Positions 33,811 to 43,053 of a stretch of DNA of 64,000 nucleotides are shown here, one piece after another. The stretch lies in assembly GCA_030653935.1 (NCBI GenBank), contig JAURYL010000048.1:1-64000 (forward strand). Direction: 5' to 3'. Source of the stretch: Pseudomonadota bacterium (GTDB lineage Bacteria > Pseudomonadota > Gammaproteobacteria > Burkholderiales > Thiobacillaceae). Below the pieces are notes generated by a model. That model saw nothing but the letters and a program-made list of their open reading frames with translations, made no database searches and had not been told where the DNA came from. Numbering within the stretch: the stretch's first letter is position 1; each line of letters starts with the position of its first letter. The position numbers and the translations under genes were made by a program.

Positions 33811-36800
33811 CCACACCTCGACACGCCTGGTTGCGCGACCTGCTGCACCATCTGGAACACATCCTGCCGGCGCAGGCGCCGATCAAGGACTTCGTCCATC
33901 ACAACACGCTGCACGGCTTCCAGGAGCGGCATTTCCGCGATGCCCTGGCGGCGGCGGAAGCGGCCACCGGCAATCACGGCTATCAGTCCCCGGAAACCTT
34001 TCGCGCCTATTTTCGGCAGGGTCGTATCGATCTCTCCGACCTGAACGCCGCCCTCGACGAAACCCCGGAACTGCGCGTCGACGAATCCTTGCCCGGCGGC
34101 ATCCAGCGCCGCGATATCCTGTTGGCCGCGCTTCGCTGCGACCTCACGCCACCGCCGAACGCCACCCTGAACTGGCGCATCGAGGAACTGGGCGCGATTT
34201 CCCGTATCCACGACGAAGTCCCGGCGGTGGCGAGAGAGCGGCTGCTGGCGGGCCAACCTGGAGAGGCGACGGCGCTGGCGGCGCTGTGGCGGACCTGCGG
34301 CGACCTGCTCGGCCTGGAGGGCACGGCCGAGGAGGGCGCGCGGGTGGCATCCGGCGGCACGACCCAGATGCGGGAAACCAATCTGCTTTGGGATCGACAC
34401 CGGGTCAAACAAGAGGCCGAGCGTGAGCTTGCCACCCTGATGGACCAGTTCGCCCACGGCCTCAGCATGCGTGGCCTGCTGTTGCGCCTGACCGGGCGCG
34501 ATCTCATGGATGAACAGCGACCCTATCTGATCCGGCATTTCGCCGCGCATATGGACCTGGGCATGGTGGCCTGGCACAACCCGGCGCGTGCGCACGGCTT
34601 TTATGCCGCCTGGCTGGAGAGTTCGAGCCGGGACCCGCATTTCAACCTCAGCGAATTGCCGGGCTGCGACCAGGTGCTGGAGCGCCTGCCGGCCGATGCC
34701 GAGTCCTGCATCATTCAGGAATTGCAGATACTCGGACTGCCCGAGGCCTGTCGCGCCGAATACCTGGAAACCCTGGCCCTGGAGCTGCCGGGCTGGTCCG
34801 GCATGTTCCTGTGGCGCGACCTGCATCCCGGCTATGAGGGTGAGTCGACGCCAGTCAGCATGCTGGATTACCTTGCCGTGCGCCTGGTGCTGGAACGCTT
34901 CCACGCGCAACGCCTCGCCGCCACCCAGTTCAAGACCGAAGCCAGCGTGCACAGCTTGCGCGCCTATCTGCACCATCATCCGGCGGAACTGCTGGTGCGC
35001 CTGGCGTTATATGGCGGCCTGCTGCCGGAGTGGTTGCAGGGCCAGGGGCACCGCCTGGTGCGCGAAGCGATCAATCACGCCGGCGAGGAAGACGACAGCG
35101 ACTGGTTGGCGGTTGCGCGCCTGATCCATTCCGCCGCGCGCCCGCCCGGCTACCGCAGAGTGGGGCCGGTCAGCGATGCACAGGGGGAAATCTCGGCGCA
35201 GATGCAAAGAGAGCGGAGGCTGAAGCAACGCTGGCCGCTATTCCTGCTTTGCCAGCACCTCGGCCTCAATGACTACGCCCTGGCGCGACTCGGCGAGGAC
35301 GGCGCGCAAGCGCTGCTGGCCTGCCTGGCCGACCTCACGCCACAGATCATGGGCTGGGTTTTCCTGCAAGCCTACGAGCGCCACTATCGCCAACAAGTGC
35401 TCGCCGCGCTCGCCGCCAACGCCGGGCGCGGGCCATGGAAGACGCGGGCGACGCCGCCAAGCGCGCAAATCGTGTTCTGCATTGACGACCGCGAGGAAGG
35501 TCTGCGCCGCCACCTGGAAGAACTTGTTCCGAGCGTGGAAACCCTGGGCGCGGCCGCGCACTTCAACGTGCCGCACGCCTGGCGCGGCCTCGACGACGAT
35601 CACGCCGTGGCCCTCTGCCCGGTGGTGCCGAGCGTGGTGCTGCCGGCGCATGAGGTGCGAGAACAGGCGGAAAACGAGGTCATTCATGCCCGCCATGTGG
35701 AGCGGCATGGCCTGCGCCTGCGTTGGAAGGCCCGTTTGCACCAGGGCACCCGTATTGGTCTGCTCGGCCCCACCTTGATGAGTCTCGCCGCCGCGCCGCC
35801 GACCCTCGGCGTGCTCGTCGGCAAGGCGTTCGCGCCTGGTGCCTTCGGGCGCCTCACGCAGCGTCTGCGCGTGAACTTTGACCGCCCGGTGGCGACCCGG
35901 ATCGCCTTCACCGTGCCCAACGACAGCCCCGCCGCCACTCCAGAAGCACGCAATCCTGGTTTCACCGATGAGGAACAGATCGATCGCGTGCAGGCCCTGT
36001 TGCGCAGCACCGGCTTGAGCTACGGCTTTTCGCCGCTGGTGGTGATCATGGGGCACGGCTCGCACAGCCAGAACAACCCGCACGGCTCCGCCTACAGTTG
36101 CGGCGCCTGCGCCGGCCGCAACTCCGGGCCGAACGCGCGCCTGGTTGCGGCGATGGCGAATCGTGCCGAGGTGCGCGCCGGCCTACGCGAGCGCGGCATC
36201 GACCTTCCCGACGCGACCTGGTTCATCGGCGCGGAACACGACACCTGCGACGACATCATCACCTGGTACGACGGGGCGCGCGTGCCCGAAGCCCGGCGCT
36301 CGGCCCTGGAAAGGCTGAAACAGGATTGCGCGGCCGCCTGCCTTCTGCATGCCCAGGAGCGCTGCCGCCGCTTCATGTCGGCGCCGCTCGATTTCACCCC
36401 GGAAGCCGCCTGGAAGCACGTCACCGGGCGCGCCAACGACTACTCGCAGGCGCGCCCGGAACTCGGCCACGCCACCAACGCCAGCGCCTTCTTCGGTCGC
36501 CGCTCGATCTCGCGCGGGGCGTTTTTCGACCGCCGCGCCTTCCTGGTTTCCTACGATCCCAGTCAGGACCCGGACGGCTCCGTGCTGGAGCGGCATCTGA
36601 TCATCAACGGCGCGGTCGGCGCCGGCATCAGCCTGGAGTACTACTTCTCCAGCGCCAACAACGAGCGTTATGGCTGTGGCACCAAGGTCATGCACAACGT
36701 CACCGGCCTGCTCGGCGTCATGGATGGCGCGGCCTCCGACCTGCGCACCGGCCTGCCCCGGCAGATGATCGAAGTGCACGAGGCGATGCGCATCCTGGTG

Positions 36801-37067
36801 GTGGTGGAACAGCGGCTCGACGTCCTCACCGCGATCTATACCCGCCAGCCCGCCATCAAGGACATCGTCGACAACGCCTGGATCCAACTCGTCGCCATCG
36901 ACCCGGACACGGCTGAGATGCACCGTTTCGTGGTTGGCGGCGGCTGGGTGAAATGGCAAGCGGAAGGCCCGGCCCTGCCCAGCGTGCGGCGTTCGCTGGA
37001 CTGGTTCCACGGCCAGCGCGACGCGCTGCCGCCCGCGTTGATCGAGGTGGGAGCGACGTCCCTATGA
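33807..37067 (+). CDS. dabA: Inorganic-carbon accumulation protein DabA (DUF2309)
   Basis: DabA is a cytoplasm-facing, zinc-dependent, carbonic-anhydrase-like protein. With the membrane protein DabB it forms the DAB complex, which converts CO2 to bicarbonate vectorially. The 1086-residue protein has the two diagnostic metal-site blocks: IVFCIDDREEG with C558 and D560, and MGHGSHSQNNPHGSAYSCGA with H750 and C765. This gives the same H-to-C spacing (15) as in the characterised Halothiobacillus protein. The N-terminus KDFVHHNTLHGF is also typical. It is larger than many DabA proteins. It is translationally coupled to the NuoM-like gene before it; the DabB-like gene follows after a 157-bp gap occupied by a repeat element. 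Confidence 0.95.
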   Translation: MTTPRHAWLRDLLHHLEHILPAQAPIKDFVHHNTLHGFQERHFRDALAAAEAATGNHGYQSPETFRAYFRQGRIDLSDLNAALDETPELRVDESLPGGIQRRDILLAALRCDLTPPPNATLNWRIEELGAISRIHDEVPAVARERLLAGQPGEATALAALWRTCGDLLGLEGTAEEGARVASGGTTQMRETNLLWDRHRVKQEAERELATLMDQFAHGLSMRGLLLRLTGRDLMDEQRPYLIRHFAAHMDLGMVAWHNPARAHGFYAAWLESSSRDPHFNLSELPGCDQVLERLPADAESCIIQELQILGLPEACRAEYLETLALELPGWSGMFLWRDLHPGYEGESTPVSMLDYLAVRLVLERFHAQRLAATQFKTEASVHSLRAYLHHHPAELLVRLALYGGLLPEWLQGQGHRLVREAINHAGEEDDSDWLAVARLIHSAARPPGYRRVGPVSDAQGEISAQMQRERRLKQRWPLFLLCQHLGLNDYALARLGEDGAQALLACLADLTPQIMGWVFLQAYERHYRQQVLAALAANAGRGPWKTRATPPSAQIVFCIDDREEGLRRHLEELVPSVETLGAAAHFNVPHAWRGLDDDHAVALCPVVPSVVLPAHEVREQAENEVIHARHVERHGLRLRWKARLHQGTRIGLLGPTLMSLAAAPPTLGVLVGKAFAPGAFGRLTQRLRVNFDRPVATRIAFTVPNDSPAATPEARNPGFTDEEQIDRVQALLRSTGLSYGFSPLVVIMGHGSHSQNNPHGSAYSCGACAGRNSGPNARLVAAMANRAEVRAGLRERGIDLPDATWFIGAEHDTCDDIITWYDGARVPEARRSALERLKQDCAAACLLHAQERCRRFMSAPLDFTPEAAWKHVTGRANDYSQARPELGHATNASAFFGRRSISRGAFFDRRAFLVSYDPSQDPDGSVLERHLIINGAVGAGISLEYYFSSANNERYGCGTKVMHNVTGLLGVMDGAASDLRTGLPRQMIEVHEAMRILVVVEQRLDVLTAIYTRQPAIKDIVDNAWIQLVAIDPDTAEMHRFVVGGGWVKWQAEGPALPSVRRSLDWFHGQRDALPPALIEVGATSL

Positions 37068-37090
37068 CCGCATACGCCCGCAGCCGCACC

Positions 37091-37190
37091 TTCCCCCTTT
37101 TCCAAAGGGGGATTGAGGGGGATTTGACGACCGCCGCGCCGTGGATACGTGGACAAATCCCCCCCAGCCCCCCTTTGATAAAGGGGGGAG
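37091..37190. repeat. Bipartite CCCCCTTT hairpin repeat between dabA and dabB
   Basis: Two hairpins (CCCCCTTTTCCAAAGGGGG and CCCCCCTTTGATAAAGGGGGG) flank about 45 bp whose ends can pair further (GGGGGATTTG with CAAATCCCCC). Copies with the same layout lie at about 7170-7280 and 59327-59424. Here it splits an otherwise compact operon and may affect the dabB message. Confidence 0.85.
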
Positions 37191-37224
37191 TCGAACCCCT
37201 CGCTTCGACGCCGAGTGTGCGCGC

Positions 37225-38751
37225 ATGACCGCTTTCTCCCTGGCCGCCCTGGTTCCCGCTCTGCCGTTGCTGGCGGCGCTGCTCATCGCCCTGCTGCACC
37301 TGGCCGGGCCGGCGCGCGGCGAGGCGGGCGAAACGCTGACCGCGCGCATCACCCTGGCCGCCAGTGGCCTGAGCCTGTTGACCCTGTTCGGGCTGGATGC
37401 CCTCGCCCTGATCACCGGCGCGCCCGGCCAGGTGCGTCTCGGCGACTGGTTCGCCAGTGGCGCCTTCAGGCTGCCGTTGTCGTTCACCCTGGACGGGCTG
37501 TCGTTGGGTTTCGCGACGCTGGTCGGCCTCATCGCCCTGGTGACGTTGAAGTTCTCGGTCAACTACATGCACCGCGAGGCGGGGTTCCATCGCTTCTTCA
37601 TCGGCATGAACCTGTTCGCCGCCGGCATGTTGCTGATCGTGCTGGCCGGTAACGCGGGGCTGGCGTTTGTCGGCTGGGAACTGGCCGGGGTGAGTTCCTG
37701 GATGCTGATCGGTTACGCCTACGAGCGCGGCACCGCGACCATCAACGCGCAGCGCGCCTTCCTCACCAATCGCATCGGCGACGCCGGTTTCCTGCTCGGC
37801 ATCGCCCTGGCCTTTCTCTGGCTGGGCAGCCTGGATTGGGCGGAGATGGCGCATGGTTCAAAAAATCTGCCGACGCTCTATGTCGGCCTGATGGCGATCG
37901 GCTTCGTCACCGCCGCCCTGGCGAAGTCGGCGCAACTGCCGTTCTCGCCCTGGATCGCGCGCGCCCTGGAAGGGCCGACGCCGTCTTCCGCCATCTTTTA
38001 CGGCGCGGTGATGGTGCATGCCGGTGTCTATCTGGTAATCCGTCTGCAACCGGTCCTGATCCAGACCCCCGGCCTGATGGCGATCATCGCCTGCATCGGC
38101 CTGTGCACCGCGCTCTACGGCTGGATCGTCGGCTATGTGCAAAGCGATGTGAAATCCGCGTTGCTGTTCGCCACCCTCACCCAGGTCGGACTGATGTTCC
38201 TGGCCTGTGGCCTCGGTCTGTTCCAGCTCGCCGCCTGGCACATGGCGCTGCACGCCACCTGGCGCGCCTGGCAGTTCCTCGCCGCGCCGTCCTACATGCA
38301 CCTGTTGCGCGGCGCCACGCCGCCGGCGCCCGCCTGGCTGCGACGTTTTCCACGTTTGTACACGGCGGCCCTGCAACGTTTCTGGCTGGAACCGCTGGCC
38401 GACCGCCTGCTCACCCGCCCGACCCTGGCGATGGCGCGCGACATGCGCGCCATCGACGACAACGTGATCAGCAGCATGCTTGGTATGCCGGAGGCGCGTC
38501 GCGCCGACGCCCTGCTCGATGAGCGGGAGCTCGCCGTGGTGAAAGGCCGTGGCCTCGCCGGCGGCCTGTTGATGTGGGTGGCAATCCGGTTCGACCGCTT
38601 CGAACAACGCCTGGTGTTGCAGGGTGGCGGCGGCCGCCTGGGCGCCGGTCTGCGCCACCTGGGCGACTGGTTGAAATGGGTGGAGTACCTGTTGGAACAG
38701 CCTCGCTATCTGCTGCTGATGGTGATGGCGACCCTGGTGGCGATTCTCTGA
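37225..38751 (+). CDS. dabB: DabB-type ND5-like proton channel
   Basis: DabB is the membrane partner of DabA and is thought to couple the proton gradient to CO2 hydration. The 508-residue protein has GLAFVGWELAGVSSWMLIGY and the modified channel helix AKSAQLPFSPWIARALEGP. NuoL has HTWLPDAM at the second site; the SPW-x-x-RA-x-EGPTPSSA form is the one I associate with DabB. VMVHAGVYLVIR and a short C-terminal region without the full NuoL lateral helix support this. The ATG at 37225 is chosen because the upstream frame only reads through the repeat. It overlaps the next gene by 1 bp. The partner assignment rests on sequence and adjacency. Confidence 0.88.
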   Translation: MTAFSLAALVPALPLLAALLIALLHLAGPARGEAGETLTARITLAASGLSLLTLFGLDALALITGAPGQVRLGDWFASGAFRLPLSFTLDGLSLGFATLVGLIALVTLKFSVNYMHREAGFHRFFIGMNLFAAGMLLIVLAGNAGLAFVGWELAGVSSWMLIGYAYERGTATINAQRAFLTNRIGDAGFLLGIALAFLWLGSLDWAEMAHGSKNLPTLYVGLMAIGFVTAALAKSAQLPFSPWIARALEGPTPSSAIFYGAVMVHAGVYLVIRLQPVLIQTPGLMAIIACIGLCTALYGWIVGYVQSDVKSALLFATLTQVGLMFLACGLGLFQLAAWHMALHATWRAWQFLAAPSYMHLLRGATPPAPAWLRRFPRLYTAALQRFWLEPLADRLLTRPTLAMARDMRAIDDNVISSMLGMPEARRADALLDERELAVVKGRGLAGGLLMWVAIRFDRFEQRLVLQGGGGRLGAGLRHLGDWLKWVEYLLEQPRYLLLMVMATLVAIL

Positions 38752-40256
38752 TGACCGAACTGTTCTGGCACCAACACACGAGCTGGCCGCTGCTGGCGAC
38801 CTTGCAAATACTGCCGCTGGCGGGCGCGGTGCTGTTGCTGCGGCTGGGCGAGACGGTCACAGCAACGGTGCTGGGGCGGTTCATCGCCGGCGTCGAACTG
38901 CTGCTGGCCATCCTGCTCTATCGCCAGTTCGACGCCCACAACGCGGCTTTTCAGTTCGCCGAGCGGGTCGATCTGCTCGGGCCGCTGTCGTACCACGCCG
39001 GCGCCGACGGCGTGACCGTGCTGTTCGTGTTGCTCGGCGCCTTCATCACCTTTCTCGTCACCCTCTACAGCACGGTGCGCGGGCTCGGCGAGGAGACGCG
39101 CCTGCTCGCTGTGATCCTGGCGGTGGAAGGCGTGATGATGTCCCTGCTGACCACCTTCAATCTGCTCTGGTTCGTGCTGATTTCCGCCGCGGAACTGATG
39201 CTGGTGGCCCATCTGATCGGACGCTGGTCGGTCTCGCCGGAGAAGGAAACGGCAGTCTCCAGCTTCTACCAGTTTCAGGGGATCGGTCTCGCCATGCTGC
39301 TGACCGGTGTGCTCATCCTCGGCTGGACCCACCACGACCTGACCGGCGCGGCCTGGACCTTCGACTTGCTCGATCTGGCCGGGCAGCCGGTGCCTCTGGA
39401 GCTGGGCGCGGTGTGTTTCTTCCTGCTGTTCTACGGCTTCGGCGTGCGCACGCCGATCTTTCCCCTGCACGGCTGGCTGCCGACGGTGGCGCAGCACGGC
39501 AACGTCGCCATCGCTCCGGCCCTGTTGCTGGGCGTGAAGGTGGGCATCTACGGCATGGTGCGTTTCGTGTTGCCGCTGTTGCCGACGGCGGCGGAAGCCT
39601 GGGCCCCCTACGTGGTCGGTTTCGCCGCCGCCGGGGTGTTCTACGCCGCGCTGCTCGCCTTCCAGCAGACCAATCTGCGTCGTCTCATGGCCTTCGCGGT
39701 GGTCAGCCATACCTCGCTGGTGATCATCGGCCTGTTCGCCCTCGACCATGTCGCGTTGCAGGGCGCGTTGCTGATGGCGGCGAATTTCGGGCTCGCCGCC
39801 ACCGCCATGATGCTGATGACCGGCCTCGTCTATCGCCGGACCCGCAGTGCCCGCCTGGAAAAACTCGGCGGCCTGTTCGACCGCATTCCGATGATCGGCC
39901 TGACCTATTTCGTCGCCGGCCTGGCCATCGTCGGCATGCCCGGAACGCCCGGCTTCGACGCCGCCCACCTGGTGCTGGAAGCCGCCATCCATCGCTTCGG
40001 CGCCCTGCCCACGGTGGGCGCCGCGCTCGGTAACGTCGCCGCCGCCGGCTTCCTGCTCTGGGCCTTTCAGCGCGCCTTCCTGGCGCCGGCGCCGGCCGGA
40101 CGCGGCGGCGCAATAGAACGCGCGACCAGCATGGAATGGTTCATCGCCGCGACGCTGCTGCTGGTGATGCTCGCCGCCGGCTTCCACATGTCGCCCTGGC
40201 TGGATCTGGTGGAAACCCCGATGAAGGCCCTGGCCGCGAGGTTCGGCCATGTTTGA
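38751..40256 (+). CDS. ND4/NuoM-like membrane protein in DAB locus, second copy
   Basis: The 501-residue antiporter-family protein is translationally coupled to dabB (TGATG junction). It retains a buried glutamate (LLWFVLISAAELMLVAHL) and the lysine LLLGVKVGIYGMVRF. The usual channel lysine in the FGVKTPIFPLHGWLP motif is Arg (FGVRTPIFPLHGWLP). The C-terminal MPGTPGFDAAHLVLEAA replaces the usual GF(V/S)(A/S)K. These changes suggest divergence from a pumping NuoM. A structural or gating role in a larger DAB complex is possible but unproven. Confidence 0.83.
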   Translation: MTELFWHQHTSWPLLATLQILPLAGAVLLLRLGETVTATVLGRFIAGVELLLAILLYRQFDAHNAAFQFAERVDLLGPLSYHAGADGVTVLFVLLGAFITFLVTLYSTVRGLGEETRLLAVILAVEGVMMSLLTTFNLLWFVLISAAELMLVAHLIGRWSVSPEKETAVSSFYQFQGIGLAMLLTGVLILGWTHHDLTGAAWTFDLLDLAGQPVPLELGAVCFFLLFYGFGVRTPIFPLHGWLPTVAQHGNVAIAPALLLGVKVGIYGMVRFVLPLLPTAAEAWAPYVVGFAAAGVFYAALLAFQQTNLRRLMAFAVVSHTSLVIIGLFALDHVALQGALLMAANFGLAATAMMLMTGLVYRRTRSARLEKLGGLFDRIPMIGLTYFVAGLAIVGMPGTPGFDAAHLVLEAAIHRFGALPTVGAALGNVAAAGFLLWAFQRAFLAPAPAGRGGAIERATSMEWFIAATLLLVMLAAGFHMSPWLDLVETPMKALAARFGHV

Positions 40257-40270
40257 GCTTGTTTGCCGGT

Positions 40271-40319
40271 GGGGACGCCAGCGCTACAGCGAACGCGCCC
40301 AGGTAGCGCAGGCGTCCCC
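40271..40319. repeat. REP-like palindrome in DAB operon
   Basis: GGGGACGCCAGCGCTAC and GTAGCGCAGGCGTCCCC form 17-bp arms with one mismatch around a 15-bp loop. It fills the 98-bp gap between two ND4-like genes and shares the GTAGCGCAGG core with 20690-20757. Confidence 0.8.
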
Positions 40320-40354
40320 GCCTGCCCGTTCTTCTGATTGCCGTTAAGCAGAGC

Positions 40355-41818
40355 ATGGCTTCCCTCTCCTCCCTCCTCCTCCTCTACCCAGTCGCCGCCG
40401 CCCTGATCTGGCTGGTGCCGCGCGCCGTATCCGCGCGCGTCGTGGCGCTGGCGGCCAACGGCGTCGGCCTGGTGCTCGCCCTGTTGCTGCTCATCGCCTT
40501 CGACCCGACCCAGTCCGGCTTCCAGTTGCTCGAACGCAGCGCCTGGATACCCAGCCTCAACATCGATTACGCGGTTGGTGTGGACGGCATTTCCGTGCTG
40601 TTCCTGCCCGCCACCGCCTTGCTTTTCCTGGGCGTCAATCTGGCCTCCTGGAACACTACACGCGAGTTGCCGCGCCTCTACCACAGCCTGCTGCTGTTGC
40701 AGGCCGGGGCGACCCTGGGCGTGTTCTGCGCGGTGGACACCATGCTGTTCTTCCTGTTCTGGGAACTCTCGCTGGTGCCGTTCTACTTCCTGGTCAGTCT
40801 CTGGGGGATTGGGCCGCACCGGGGCTACGCCGCCACCAAGTACACCCTGATCATGTTCGCCGGCGGCGTGCCGTTGCTGTTCGGCTTTCTGCTGCTGGCT
40901 TTCAACCATGCCGCCCTCAGCGGCGGCCTTTCCTTCGATCTGGCGACCCTGCTCGCCACGCCCTTGCCCGACCGCCTGGAATGGATCGTGTTCCTGCTGC
41001 TGTTCCTCGGCTTCGCGGTGAAGACGCCGGTTTTCCCGCTGCACACCTGGCTGCCACTGCTTTCGATGGAAGGCCCGGTGGCGGTGGTGGCGTTGCTCAC
41101 CAGTCTCAAGCTGGGCGCCTACGGGCTGATCCGCTTCGCCGTGCCGCTGGCGCCGGACGCCGCGCAGCACCTGCACTGGCTGCTCGCCGGCCTTGGCGCC
41201 TTCGGCCTGCTCTATGGCGCGGTCACGGCGCTGGTGCAGACCAACCTGCGCGCCATGCTCGCCTACGCCAGTATTTCCCACGTCGGCCTGGTCCTGCTCG
41301 GTATCGCCTCGTTCAACCTGCAAGGCGTGCAGGGCGCGGTGTTGCAACTGCTCAACTTCACCCTGGTCGCCGGCGGCCTGTTCCTGATCACCGGCTTCAT
41401 GCAACACCGACTCGGCTCCACCGACCTGCTCTCCCTCGGCGGCGCCGCGAAAACCATGCCGCTGCTGGCCAGTTTTTTCCTGTTCTTCGGCCTCGCCAGC
41501 ATGGGCGTGCCGGGCACCAGCGGCTTCCCGGCGGAACTGCTGATCCTGGTTTCCGCCATCCAGACCCACACCGGTGCCGGCCTCGCCGCCCTGTTCGCGA
41601 TGGTGGTCGGCGCAGGCTATTTCATCAATCTCTACCGCCGCGCCTTCCTCGGCCCGGTGACCAACCCCGGCGTGGCCACCGCCGAGGACCTGCGCCCGCG
41701 CGAACTCGGCCTGCTGCTGGCCTTCGCCCTCCTGATCCTGGGGTTCGGCCTGTTCCCGGCGCCGCTGCTGGATGTCATCCGCCCGGCGGCGGAGGTGTGG
41801 GCGGGGCGGTTCAGGTAG
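40355..41818 (+). CDS. ND4/NuoM-like membrane protein in DAB locus, third copy
   Basis: The 487-residue protein has all standard NuoM-type sites: LFFLFWELSLVPFYFLV (TM5 glutamate), FAVKTPVFPLHTWLPLLSME (channel lysine and histidine), SLKLGAYGLIRF and GVPGTSGFPAELLILV. It therefore looks like an active proton-channel subunit. It is the last gene of the locus on this strand and meets the carbonic-anhydrase-like gene tail to tail, with 11 bp between the stops and no obvious terminator. With dabB and the two other copies, four ND4/ND5-like proteins are encoded around one dabA. Confidence 0.85.
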   Translation: MASLSSLLLLYPVAAALIWLVPRAVSARVVALAANGVGLVLALLLLIAFDPTQSGFQLLERSAWIPSLNIDYAVGVDGISVLFLPATALLFLGVNLASWNTTRELPRLYHSLLLLQAGATLGVFCAVDTMLFFLFWELSLVPFYFLVSLWGIGPHRGYAATKYTLIMFAGGVPLLFGFLLLAFNHAALSGGLSFDLATLLATPLPDRLEWIVFLLLFLGFAVKTPVFPLHTWLPLLSMEGPVAVVALLTSLKLGAYGLIRFAVPLAPDAAQHLHWLLAGLGAFGLLYGAVTALVQTNLRAMLAYASISHVGLVLLGIASFNLQGVQGAVLQLLNFTLVAGGLFLITGFMQHRLGSTDLLSLGGAAKTMPLLASFFLFFGLASMGVPGTSGFPAELLILVSAIQTHTGAGLAALFAMVVGAGYFINLYRRAFLGPVTNPGVATAEDLRPRELGLLLAFALLILGFGLFPAPLLDVIRPAAEVWAGRFR

Positions 41819-41829
41819 GCTTGAACCGC

Positions 41830-42882
41830 CTATATAACTTCCAGTCGCCGGGAGTTCCAGTCGAGCAGGGCGGTGCGCACGTGCATCTTTTTCGCCAGTT
41901 CGGGGCTTTGGCGCGTGATTTCCTCGGCCGCGAATTGCGTCAGGAAGCGCGCCTTGAGTTGCGCGCGCGCGCGGTCGACGCCGATTTCCTCAAAGGGTGA
42001 AGAGGCGAGCAGGAGAAAGCCGTCCTCCGGGATGCGGCCTTTTCGCATATTGGATTCGATGATGCTGGCGGCCCTGCGGATGGGGTCGGCCAGGTTCGGG
42101 CTGTAGGGGCCGATGATCAGGGCCAGGTTGGGCATGTGCAGGAAGTCGAAGCCGCGGCCGACGCAGACGATCCATTCCCGGTGTTCGATGTTGAGTTCGC
42201 GCGAGGTCTTGCGCAGGTCGGCGATGTGTTCGAGATTGCCGAGCAGCAGCGGGAGCAGGTCGGCGCGCACCTGGGCCGGCATGTCCGGGAACAGGCTGGT
42301 GAGTCGTTGCGTAAGTTGTGGCACCGCCTCCGGTTTGAGTTCCGCCAGATTGAGGACGCCACCGCCGACGCCGTGCAGTACGAGGGCGTCTTCGTCGGTT
42401 TCGAAGCCACACACCAGCGGGTAGACCGTGTCATGGCCGATGCCGAAGGTGTGTTCCACCTGGGCGCGAATTTCCCGGGTATGCGCGCGCGCGGCCTCGG
42501 TGTCGTAGTTGAAACCGGCGCAGCCGCGCTTCGGGTCTCCCTTGGAATAGTGATAGGTGATCAGCACCAGCGCCCGGCGGCCGGCGTGCACCACCTGCTG
42601 GATGTGATGGGCGAACACTTCGCCGAGATGTGGCCAGCCCAGGTTGAACATACCGCCGAGGTTGCGGAATGGCTGGATGATGCCGGTGGGCGTCTTGGTG
42701 GTGATCGGAATGTTGATGCGGCCATCCATGCACTTGAGCGCGAGGATGGCGGTGGGGTGCATGGCCAGATAGCGCTGGCGGGCGAGCCAGGTTTCCGGGC
42801 TGCTAAAGGATTCCGCGTGCTGCGCGGCGATCTCGAACACCCATTCGATGCGGTTTTCAATGGGTTGGCTGTGGATGTCCAT
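41830..42882 (-). CDS. CsoSCA-like beta-type carbonic anhydrase
   Basis: This encodes 350 residues. The metal-site pattern is that of beta carbonic anhydrases: C51-x-D53-x-R55 in LKCMDGRINI, then H111 and C121 in YHYSKGDPKRGCAGF. The ten-residue step from His to Cys is longer than the usual H-x2-C and close to that of the carboxysomal enzyme CsoSCA. The protein lacks a recognisable N-terminal shell-binding region and is shorter than CsoSCA (usually over 500 residues). It is therefore probably a free-standing relative that equilibrates CO2 and bicarbonate in the cytoplasm or attaches to DAB. It is convergent with the DAB operon, so it is separately regulated. Activity is predicted, not established. 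Confidence 0.78.
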   Translation of the reverse strand: MDIHSQPIENRIEWVFEIAAQHAESFSSPETWLARQRYLAMHPTAILALKCMDGRINIPITTKTPTGIIQPFRNLGGMFNLGWPHLGEVFAHHIQQVVHAGRRALVLITYHYSKGDPKRGCAGFNYDTEAARAHTREIRAQVEHTFGIGHDTVYPLVCGFETDEDALVLHGVGGGVLNLAELKPEAVPQLTQRLTSLFPDMPAQVRADLLPLLLGNLEHIADLRKTSRELNIEHREWIVCVGRGFDFLHMPNLALIIGPYSPNLADPIRRAASIIESNMRKGRIPEDGFLLLASSPFEEIGVDRARAQLKARFLTQFAAEEITRQSPELAKKMHVRTALLDWNSRRLEVI

Positions 42883-43053
42883 GCTTCATGACTCGGGGCG
42901 GTTGGTAGTGGTTCCGACGATGCCGAAGGCCTGTGCCGGCGTCAATCGGAAAGTCCATGATATTCACCGGGTTTTGTCGTGATTCCCTAAGCCGCCGCTT
43001 TTCCGGCGCCTGCCCTACAATCGCCGCGTCAACGCAATAACGAGGGGTGCAGC

